DNA of 64,000 bases from Apus apus (Eukaryota > Chordata > Aves > Apodiformes > Apodidae). A model generated the notes under the pieces. The model saw only the letters and a program-made list of their open reading frames with translations. It ran no database searches and was not told the origin of the DNA. Below are positions 46,290 through 57,100 of the stretch, one piece after another. The stretch is taken from NCBI RefSeq assembly GCF_020740795.1, contig NC_067296.1:2581001-2645000 (forward strand). Direction: 5' to 3'. The first letter of the stretch is position 1. Each line of letters starts with the position of its first letter. A program made the translations under genes and the position numbers.

Positions 46290-46829
46290 GAATGAGCCCG
46301 TTCCCTTCAGGCAGGTGGCTCAAGCCGTGGAATTTAATTTGAATTTTCCATTCTCATGTCCTTCTCATCCAGGCTTCCCAGGAAAAGCTGGAAATGGGGC
46401 TCTTGTGGCCAGCTGCCAGTGGCCACCAAGCAGTTTGGTGGCCTGTGAGGACATTTTCTGTCTGCTCAAGGGTGAGTAGTAGGGAGGAGGGTCCATAGGG
46501 CCGGGACATGGGATTGCTTTGTAAGCCAACACGGGGGGGCAAGGAGTTAATGCTTGAGAATGGAAAATATGGAGCATCACGTTGGCATTTTCCAAGAAAA
46601 TGCAAGAAAAAAGCTTGCCTGCCACTGCTCAGTGACAGATTTCACTGCTGGGGGTGGGAGCAGATAGATTTAATTAAGTGGTATTGACCTAGGGCAAGGG
46701 GGGAGAAAGAGAAAGCAAGTGAGAAGGTGATGGGAGAGGAGCAAGGGGTGGGGAAGCTGAGGAGGACAAGGACATTTCCAGGTGTGTCCCCAGAATGAGG
46801 AGAGGCTGGTTCAGTGCTACTTTTTAGAG
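46290..46829. other. Intergenic between CR1 copy and TOX2 3' end
   Basis: Unique sequence without a recognisable feature. Confidence 0.5.
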
Positions 46830-46833
46830 GTTT

Positions 46834-46839
46834 TATTAT
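46834..46839 (-). terminator. TOX2: Possible distal polyadenylation signal of TOX2
   Basis: The + strand reads TTTATT here, giving AATAAA on the TOX2 strand. It lies at the edge where AT-rich UTR-like sequence changes to GC-richer DNA. Confidence 0.4.
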
Positions 46840-47875
46840 AAAGAAAGGTAAGATAAGCATTGTTGAACCGACTGTGCCAGGCACTGCCAAAGCAGAGCCC
46901 TCAAACCAAATAGAAAATAAAATTAAAAAGGAGAAGAAAAAGAAAAAAGAAAAAAAAAAGGACCCAAAAATGCACCTTCTGAGGAACTGTAATGATGCTC
47001 TCTAATTAGTCATAAATAGGCAAAAATCCTTGTCAGCAATTTTTTTAAATAGATGGACATATGGCAGGAAAACAAAAATAATATAATAATGCCATACAAC
47101 ATGGATATAAATTGTCCATTTCTTGCTGTACAAATAATAGAAACAAGTTTGGCAGGCTCTTTTTTTTTTTTTTGTTGGTTTGTTGGTTTTTTTTTTTTCC
47201 TGTTTATACACATCTCCCTTCTATGTATAACTAAAAAAAAAAAAAAAAAAGTGCTACAATTAATAGAAAATGCTTGTACTAGAAAGTAAACTACTAGTTT
47301 TGTTTGTCACCAAAAAAAGAATCTTAAAGATGTCTTTAGCACAGCTCTAAAACACTTAATAAACTACTTACAACTAGCCAACAAATTATATTTTCATGAT
47401 CTTTTCCCACCTATTTTCCTCTCATGTTTTGCCTTCTGCTCTCCCACCTACCTAGCAATAGTTTGTATGTATTTTTTTTTTTTGTATTTTATTTTTATAT
47501 TTTTTTTTTTTTGCCAGACATCCAAGGCCTTTGCATGTACAATATTCACACAAACTTCACATTTTTTCTTGCACAAAGTTTAGTGCTGTTAGCAAGTCAA
47601 AAGGGTGCATCCTCCTACTGAGCTGGCCTAACGCTGGTAGGACACCAGATCTGGGCCTACGTTGCATCTAAAAGCAGTTCTCTAGGAAAATACTATGCGA
47701 AGCTGATGGCAAGCAGGAAAAAAAAAAGATGGTGTCCTTAGGTTCTTTGATTTTTTTTTTTTTGGTTGGTTTTGTTGGTTGATTTTGAATTTGTCTCGAG
47801 TTTTTAAAACGGTTTTTGTCGTTCTTCGTGATCGAGGAGTTTGGTTGATTTTTTTTTTGTCCTTTAAGGTTGTTT

Positions 47876-47929
47876 TTTTTTTTTGGGGGGGGGGTGGGGG
47901 GGATGAGAGGGGGGGAGGGGGTGTTTCTG
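47876..47929 (-). repeat. Homopolymer T/G tract in TOX2 3' UTR
   Basis: A T run directly followed by long G runs on the + strand, so the TOX2 transcript would carry C runs followed by A's. Confidence 0.85.
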
Positions 47930-48127
47930 CAGGGAAGTAAGAGTGGAGAGTTGCAAAAATCAGAAATGAAAACTGCTCCTAGAGCCTGGAAACGAAGCCA
48001 GCGACGAGGCGCAAGCGGCAGCTCTCGGGGCCGTAACGACTTGCTCGGTGCCTCTCCGGGTGGTCTGTAGGGCTAGACCCTCTCAAGTGTCCTTCGTCTG
48101 AGCCTCCTCCCAAAGAGATGTTGAGTT

Positions 48128-48164
48128 TTAGGTGAGGTAGAGTGCCTTGTCCCTCGGCAGCATG
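48128..48164 (-). CDS. TOX2: TOX2 last coding exon
   Basis: It follows the strong acceptor TTTTCTCTTACAG. One base completes a Ser codon, then 11 codons ([11 protein letters not shown]) and TAA at 48,130-48,128. The [12 protein letters not shown] end is shared by TOX-family proteins, which fixes both the frame and the exon identity. Confidence 0.88.
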
Positions 48165-51100
48165 CTGTAAGAGAAAAGGGAGGAGCAGGTGAGACGTGCA
48201 GGGGAAGGGTTGGGATGTCCCCTTGGGGAGCCCTGCCCGGGTTTTTGGGACGCTCCTCTTGCCCTGGTCGGCACCGAGGGGTGGGTGTGGAGAGAGGAAC
48301 CAAGCTGAAAGGTAAGAGCCTGGTGGGATTGTGGTTCTTCCTGAGCTTTCACAGTAAGGGCGAAGGCGTAAATTCCTTCCTGTGGCTTCATTTTTTGCTC
48401 TTGCTGGGCTGCGGGGGGTGGTCGACTCTGGATCACCCTGTAGAGCCACACGGGTGGGATGGTGGGACCTGCTCCATCTGGAGAGGGTCCTGAGGAGGCC
48501 ATGGAGATGATCAGAGGGCTGGAGCAGCTCTGCTCTGGAGCCAGGCTGGGACAGTTGGGGTGTTCAGCCTGGAGAAGAGAAGGCTCCAGGGAGACCTGAG
48601 AGCACCTTCCAGTGCCTGAAGGGGCTCCAGGAAAGCTGGGGAGGGGCTTGGGACAAGGGCAGGGAGGGAGAGGATGAGGGGGAATGGATCAAAACTGGAA
48701 GAGGGAGATCTAGGTTAGGCTTGAGGAGGAAATTCTTCAACCCCTTCTGTGGGCTGGCTGGCACCTTTCCTTTGCCAGCAGGAGTGTCCTGTGATGGACT
48801 TCAGGACACAGCAGAGAAAGAAGAGGCCAGGATCCCTCTCCCCTCGTTGATGCCCTGTGTGGGTTCTGCTCTGAAATCCAGGCATTTAAATGGGCTTTAT
48901 CATCTACAGAGACCTGATGGAAACATTGCTGGCTCCATAAAGACATCTTGGCCTTAAAAGGTGCTGAAGAACATTAGGAAGCTTTGGGAGATGGCAGGGT
49001 GGGTGTGCTTCTGAGTGGAATAACAGGGAAACAGCAGAGAACCTGGAAGTGCTGCTGTGGATAGAGTTGTCTTCTGATCGAGAGCAGAGGAGTCTGCACT
49101 TGGTTAATCTCCACATTTTATAATCTGCATTTAAAATGCAGAGTCTCCCCTACTGCACTCAGCAAAGATTTAATGCCACCGAGCAGCACTGAGCTAGTCC
49201 AGCACTAAAACTTCATTAATTTTACAAAATATGCTACAGAACAGTTCCCAGTTCATTACAAAGTATTACCATAAATAATTGAATCCGAACTAAGTGCATT
49301 GGTGAGGGTTTATCCTTGCCTCTTTACAGTGTTTGCTCATTAAGTTTCTGATTTGGAAGATTCCCACATTTGAAGGCTTCATTGGTAGAAGGAATTAGTG
49401 AGGTTGTGAGAGGATGAAGTGGCTGTAGATGTTTTAGTGTGTCTGGACAAGGCACAGCTGAGAGTGCCCTGTCCTTTAGCCCAGTGCAGAGTGGGAATTA
49501 TAGAGTCACAGAATGGTTTGGGTTGGAAAGAACCATCTAGTTCCATGACGCATGTCCCTGCCATGGACAGGGACACCTCCTGCCAGCCCAGGTTGCTCCA
49601 AGCCCCATCCAACCTGCCCTTCAACACTGCCAGGGATGGGGCAGCCACAGCTTCCCTGGGCAACCTGGGCCAGGCTCTCACCACCCTCACAGCAAAGAAT
49701 TTCCTCCTCATGTCTCACCTCAATCTCCCTCTTCCAGTTTTAATCCATCCCCTTTGTCCTCTCCCTGCCCTTGTCCCAAGCCCCTCCCCAGCTTTCCTGG
49801 AGCCCCTTCAGGCACTGGAAGGTGCTCTCAGGTCTCCCTGGAGCCTTCTCTTCTCCAGGCTGAACACCCCAACTGTCCCAGCCTGTCTCCAGAGCAGAGC
49901 TGCTCCAGCCCTTGGATCATCTTGTGGCCTCCTCTGGAAGAGGGGACAAAGGTTGCTAAATGATGGTCTCCAGCAAGAACCTAACCTGTACCTTGCAAAT
50001 GAGAGGAAGGACCCAGAAAGATAAATCCAGCTCAGTGATAGAATCAAAATACCTAAATGAGGAGACTAATATAAACAAAACCCTGAAGACAGCTTTGGAA
50101 TGGACAGAATTGCCATCAGAAGACAGGGCCAAAAAAAAAAAGAGTGGGATGCCTCATGGAATTAAGGAAGATGTGTGAGTGGTTGTGAACTAAAGTGCCC
50201 TCTTCATATGGGTGGGCTTGGGGAAAATCCCTGCAAAACCCAGGAAAAGAGCCAGTCCAAGGCCAAGGTGAGGGAGACAAGGGGCTGTTGAAGTCGTTTT
50301 GTGGGATGATGGCAGAACAGGAAGAAAACTGTATGATGCAGTTGCTTGTAGGAAGTGATAGTCACACACTAAGGAGGGACTGAGGAACCCTGCCCATCTC
50401 TTCACTGCCAAGCTAGGACAGCTTGGGCTTCAGCCCAGAAAGAGCTGGGGAAACTGGCTGGAAGTCAATAAGCACAAAATGATGAAGAATGGGGAGTGCA
50501 TGAGCTGAGAAACATTGAAAACTCTCTTATTTATGAATTAAGGGGTGTCTGCTCCCAGGATCCTAGAACTGGAGGGGCATAAGGGAAGATGTGTCATTTA
50601 ATGGCATTTGAACTAGCACTGATAGGCTGAGGGGAAAAAAAAGCTACAGCAGTTTCCTTATTAAATGGAGATGGACACAAAGACAACCTTGTTAGTCTGT
50701 CAGGTGTTGTCTGGGTGACAAATACAAAGGAAAATGTGGGATCTGGAGGTTTTATCCCAGCTCACCCAGTGCAAACACATGTTGGAAGCTAAAGAAATAT
50801 CAAGTTCAGAGATGAAAAAAAAAAAATATCCTGACTTGGAGAGCAAGACAGGGCTGGCTGTGTGCTGGGAAGGTTGGTACAATCCCTTCTTCCAGGAACC
50901 TGGGTCTCTGCAGCTGAGCCACATCACAACACAAAAGAACCCTTTTTCTTCCCAGCCAGTTGCTGATTTTGCTCCTCCGAGAGCTGCTTTAATTGCAATT
51001 AAGCTGAATGCAGTTTTGAGGGTGAAATGGGCAATTACATGAGTTCCCAATTATACCTAAAAATGCACTGATGACTCAAGCCAGCTCAGGGAGCTGGGCT

Positions 51101-54100
51101 GCCAGCAGCTCGTGTCTCTAGTCATGGGAGATGGGCTCCTTCCTTGACAGTGACAATGACATTTCTTGGAGCACTGAGCACTCTCTGCAGTGCTCACCTC
51201 TATCTGTCTGCTTTCATTGCTATAATCTACTCTAATAATTATTTGGAAGTCTCTGCATAATCTGTCTGGGTTTAGAATGATTTTTTTTTTAATTCCAGGA
51301 AGCTGCAATAAAGCCATGACATTTGATATTTCTGCTGTGACAAAGGCATGAAATGCATGAGCTTTGATCATGAATTGCATGGGTCCCCTGCTTACAATAC
51401 AGTGCTCCAGCCAGATGTCACAGAGCTTGTTTTAGCAACACAAAACCCAACCCTGACAACTACAGGAACATTTCACCCCTTTCTCGAGTGCCCTGAGCTT
51501 TCTGCTTGGGGCCCAGACACTGGGATTCACAGAGGGAATCAAGTCTTTTCCCTTTTGATCCCTCAAGCAGAGATCTTTATTTCAAAGGGGGGCCAGTTTC
51601 TGTGGGAGCTGCCTCTGCTCAGCACCTCTGGAAAATGGGATCCATGTCCCATAACCCTCCAAGCAGCTTTAGCATTTTGCCCACAGTGTCTAAAGTGGCT
51701 TCTATCATCAAGTCCCAGACAGGTTCCTTTCTTGGGGCTGCCTGCAAAGGCTCGAGGAAGGACCTCAGGAAGGTGGTTGGCAGAGCCCAGGACAATCCAC
51801 CCTCAGGCAGGCAGATGGCAGTGGTATTTTAATGGCTCAGCAAGTTATTTATTTCCCTGAAAGGAATAAAAAACCTGTACAGCCTGTGCCCAGCCCAGCA
51901 ATGGTAAGTGCACTGCTGGCACAGAGAGGTGCTGTGCTCTGAAAAGCCTGAGAACTCACTGTTATCTCCAGTGAAAGCCTGATGTTCCAGGACTTCAAGC
52001 AAAGCAAAGGATGCTCAGAAGTCACTGAGCCTCCCTCCCTACCTGCAAGCCACGTACCTGCTTTCCAGAGCACAACAGCCACCTCCAGACTGGCCCTGCT
52101 GAGCCAGGAGCACTGGATCAGGCAGAGGTTTGGAGTGGCTCCCACACCCTTGCAGTTCCCCAGCTTTTAGACTGTCCTGATATTTTTATTTACTAGGGAA
52201 TCTGAGCAGACCCACAGGCTGAGACGTTCATGCCAGAGCTTGGAGGGTCTAAGTCCAGTGTCCCTGTGTTGGGCACTGCTGAGGCTGCACCTCAAATCCT
52301 GGGGTCAGTTCTGGGCACCTCACAACCAGAAAGATGTTGAGGGGCTGGAGTGTGGGAAGAGAAGGGCAACCGAGCTGGGAAAGGGTCTGGAGCACAATTC
52401 CTAGGAGATGCAGCTGCAGAACCTGGGAGTGTGCAGCCTGGAGAAAAGGAGGCAGAGGGGAGACCTTCCTGCTCTCTGCAACTGCCTGAGAGGAGGTTGG
52501 AGTGAGGAGGGGTCAGTTTCTTTTCCCAAATAACAAACAACAGGAGAAGAGCAAATGGCCTCAAGTGCAGCCAGCAGATCAAGGGAGGTGATTCTGCCCC
52601 TCTGCTCTGCCCTGGTGAGACCTCAGTGAGGGTCCAGCTCTGGTGCCCCCAGCACAAGAAAGATGTGGAGCTGTTGGAACGTGTCCAGGGAAGGGTCACA
52701 AAAGTGATCCAAGGGCTGGAGCAGCTCTCTGGTGAGGACAGGCTGAGGGAGCTGGGGTTCTTCAGTCTGAAGAAGAGAAGGCTCCAGGGGGACCTCACAG
52801 TGGCCTTCTAGTACCTGAAGGGCCTACAGGAAAGCTGGGGAGGGACTTTTTACAGGGCTTCCAGTGAGAGGACAAGGGGTAATGGTTTTAAGCTGAAAGA
52901 AGAGAGATTTAGGTTAGAGATCAGGTGTAAATTCTTCAGTAGAATAGGCTGCCCAGGGAAGCTGTGGCTGCCCCATCCCTGGCAGTGTTGAAGGGCAGGT
53001 TGGATGGGGCTTGGAGCAACCTGGTCTGGTGGGAGGTGTCCCTGCCCATGCAGGGGGTTGGATCTAAATGATCTTTAAAGTCCCTTCCAACTCCAAAAAT
53101 TCTGTGATTCTGTGGTGCAGGGGACAGGAGCTTCATACCCTGTTGTGGTTAAACCCCAGGACTCACTAGGGACCTACTGCTAGAGACAACTGGAGAGGTT
53201 GTGGCCTCAGGGAGAAGGGCAATCCCTTTAGGAGCAGAAGGACATAGCTTATGGACATGGCAACCCTCAAACCTCCAGAGCTTGGGACACTGTCCTTCCC
53301 TATCCAGCTCTAAAAGGAAACACGTGCAACTCATCATTGCTAATGGCATGGACACATAAAAAAGGAAACTTCTTCATGCTCAGTGAAGAATTTATCTGTG
53401 ATTTTTAAGCTGCCTGCTTCCCTAGCATCCCATGGGTGAGCACATAGAGAAGAGGAAACCTTGAACTTCATTGACCCTGATTAGCCTGCCAACTGGCTGT
53501 CCATTTTAGGGCAGATTCTGAGCCATTGTACCCTGTCAGGGTCCTGGTAAGAGAAAGGGTATTAGCAGTGTTTGTTTACTGGCCTGCAGTGGTTAATCCC
53601 ACACTCTCTGCTGGGATAGTCATTGTCCCACTCAGTGCTTCCTGGAGGGTTTGAAGCTCCAGGTGAACGGGGTCCAACGTTGTTTTGAAACTCAGAGGAA
53701 ACATGTGAGAAGTCCTGCAGGGTGGAGAGGAAAGGAAGAGTTACTGGAGTGTGTACAGCAGGAGAAACAGCAGAGCTCATCATTTTGCATATAACTGCAA
53801 AATTCCCACTTATTACCCCCAAACTGTGGCAGAGTTGAGTGCGGGGGGAGCCCTGGGGGTTCACAAAATGCTGCCCTCAGCAACAGCAACTGCCCCCATT
53901 GAAGTGATGATGAGGATCCCTTCTCTGCTCATTTCTGGACTGTCACCAAATTCCAGAAGCCACTTTTCCTCATGCAGGGCCAAAGCCCAGTCACAGTGCT
54001 GGAGAAGTAACTTGGAAGCAGGCTGGAAATGACAACCTGATTGAAGATCTGACCTTCTCACATGTGTTCTTTTTTATTATTATGGTCAGGAATAACTGGG

Positions 54101-57100
54101 CTTCCACATCCCTGTTCCCTTTTGGTTTTTTTTCTTCCACTGCAAGATCTGTTCCTAAATTAACCGTTTCTGTTTTCTCAAAGTTAGCCCCAAACAGAAC
54201 AGGGAAAGAAAACTTTGCTCATTGCTGAGGTACTAGATGGATTTTGTGATTTCCAGCCAGCACACACATCAAACACAAATGCTGCAACCAGCTGAAGTAT
54301 CATCAAGTAAAGGCAGCAGCTGTGAATGCAGAGCATGTGTCCTCCACTGTGAATAGTCTGTCCAGTTCATATTCCAGATGGAAAAACTCCAGAACCACTC
54401 ATCTCCTCCTTTATATATGGACAAGTTCTCTGTAAGGTATAGGGAATGTTTTTTTTGTTGATTTTTGTTGTTGTTGTTGTGGGTTTTTTTGCTATAGCCT
54501 TTTTTTTTTTTCCTCTTTTCCTCTTAAGAGCAGGTTTCAAGAGGAAGAAGTGGTTCCATGGGCTGGGGCTGAGGGTGGTTTTACACCTTGGTAGCCTTGC
54601 TGCTGTGTGTTAGTGTGAGCACACCTGCCAGCACCCCGAGACAACCCCCCCAAAGGGATTGACTCCTATTGCCAGGCAGTTCTGTGATATTTCCTGTGTG
54701 ATGTACACTAGGTGGTCCTGATCTGTCAGGGGGCTTGGACTAGATGATCTTTGGAGGTCCCTTCCAACCCCTAAGATTCTGTGATTCCCTCTATCCTTCT
54801 CCTCCTCCTCCTCCTGGTAACTCCCTCCCCAAAGCAGATGTCCTTTGTTAACCCAGTCCTCTCAGCAACATCACGAGGGGTTTCTCACTGATTGGCCAAC
54901 CCACCATTTCAGATGACCAGACAAGGCTGGGGGACAAGGTGCACAAGGTGATTTTCCCAGGGGCATCCCCCATTTCCACACCTTCCCCTGTTGAAAGAGC
55001 CTTCCTTGCTCCCCTGCACGAAAGGCTCTCTTAGAACTCCCTGCCAGGAGCTTGGGGTGAGGTGGAGTCTCTTTTCCCAAGTAACAGGACTAAAGGAAAT
55101 GACCTCCAGTTGTGCCAGGGGAGGTTTAAATTGAATCTTGGAATGATTTCTTCCCCAAAAAGGGTTGTCAGGCCCTGGCTCAACCTGCCCAGGGCAGTGG
55201 TGGATTCCTCATCCCTGGAGGGATTTCAAAGCTGTGTAGATGTGGTGCTGAGGGACCTGGTTTAGTGGGGACTTGGTGGAGCTGGGTTAATGATTGGACT
55301 TGTTGATCTTAAAGGTCTTTTTTCCAACCCAAACAACCCTATGGTTTTAAACCCACCCCGTTTGTGTGGGTGCTTATCCCCAGCACTCTTAAAACTGTGA
55401 CACCACCCCCCCAAACTATGAGATCTGCAGGCTGATGGAGCTGGAGGTCACCCCTGGGAACAACACTGACACCCCACAGCCCCAAACCACCCAGAAACCA
55501 GCAGACCCACCAGGAAATGGGGGACACGTGTGGACACACCTACCTGCTGGCCGGGTGGTGAGGCGTTCATGGGGGGCTGTACCTGTAGTGCCATGGGGGG
55601 GGAGAGGAGGGGCTGCTGGGGGACCTGGGTCATGCTGAGGGGCTGGCTGAGGAGGGAGCTCTGCGGGTGGTGCAAGGAGAGCTGCTGGTGGAGCGGGGGG
55701 CTGATCTGGAAGGAGGGTGGGGGAGAGGCACTGATGCTGGGCAGGATGGGCTTGGAGCTGAGGGGCCTGGAGAGGCTGGGGTGGGGGTGGCCACGGTAGT
55801 TCTGCAGGTCTGATGGGGAGAGGAATGAGCCCAGGCCGGGGTAGGGTGAGGAAGCTTGTGGTGGCATCGGGTACATGGGCTGCTTGGGGGGGATTAGTTT
55901 GGAGGGTGGGTTGCTCTGGGCACTTTTTGTTTCCCCCTGGTCAGCAGAGCTCTGTGGGAAAAACAGAAGAGAGGGTGATGAGGTGAGGAAGGAAGGGGGC
56001 AAACTTCATTGTGTGTCCCAAGATTGATTGATCCGTCCATCCATCCACCCATCCATCCATCCACCCATCCATCCACCCACCCACCCATCCATCCATCCAT
56101 CCATCCATCCATCCATCCATCCATCCATCCACCCATCCATCCACCCATCCACCCATCCATCCATCCATCCATCCATCCATCCATCCATCCATCCATCCAT
56201 CCATCCATCCATGCTAACTCCCAGCAGCTCCTGCTCCTCTCCCAGCAGGCAGCTCCTGGACTCCCAGCCCTGCAGCTTGCTGGGTGACCACAGGTTGGCT
56301 GCAGCTTCCTCATCTGGGAAAATAAATCCCAGTAACTCAGTGTTTGGAAGAGCCTGGAGCACCAGAGGGGCTTTGACCAGCTCAGGGGCAAACCTCCTGC
56401 CTGCAGCTCACTCCTTAGGTCCACCTAGGTGGGTGACAAGATCACTTGTGCTTCCAACAGAGAGCAAACAGGACTGTAAAAGCCCTGCTTTCCTCATCTC
56501 CTGCATTCCTGCAGCCCTGGTGGGGTCTATAATGCACAGGACAACGGTGGCCTCCTTTTTGCAGGAAAAACAGAAGAACAACAGGACATTTTCTGGCTCA
56601 GACAATGAGGTTTTTGTCCTGCGATGGGCTCTGTAATGATACTCCAGCTCCTTCTCACCCAGCAGCCAGGATCACACTGTGCTGTTCTACACAAGACAAA
56701 GTTGCTCTTCTGCAAAGAACTGGTCATTGGAGAAACTGGAAAAGAATGAAACCACAGAGTGTGGTGACTCCATCCCCCCGTGCTACCTGCCCCTCGCTGC
56801 TGCCAGGTGCATTCAAGGCAAGACCCTCAGAGGTTTCCAGAGGAACCAAGAAGAGCTTTTGAAACCCCCAAGCAGTCCTCTCCATCCCCATTTTCTATCC
56901 ATGCTGCTGTCCTGTTTACAAGTTGAGCCAGTTGATGTCTGGACAGGGGCTTTGAGCCTTTCCAGCCCACCACCACAACCACGTGGATCCTCCAGATGTT
57001 GGTCGATTTGGGACATCACATTATTTCCCATGGTAGCTGATTAAGTCCTGGGGGTATGGTATAGCACCAAGGAGAAGCTTTGAAGGGGAAACAACCTGAA

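Larger units (their letters stand above)
46830..48127 (-). other. TOX2: TOX2 3' UTR (predicted extent)
   Basis: About 1.3 kb of AT-rich, CR1-free sequence follow the stop. On the minus strand AATAAA occurs near 46,834-46,839 and again near 47,487-47,492, so short and long forms are possible. A CpG cluster (47,985-48,060) lies just after the stop. Homopolymer A/T and C/G runs are frequent. The true end needs RNA evidence. Confidence 0.5.
53715..55543 (-). other. TOX2: TOX2 intron between the Pro-rich and penultimate exons
   Basis: Holds two CR1 copies (54,690-54,786 and 55,060-55,345), T-rich simple sequence near 54,450-54,520 and an AT-rich block around 53,880-54,340. No other exon recognised. 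Confidence 0.7.

Noticed and set aside
53579..53584. GTAAAC as donor of the TOX2 penultimate exon
   Set aside because: A canonical donor, but it would put the last exon out of the frame encoding the family C-terminus.
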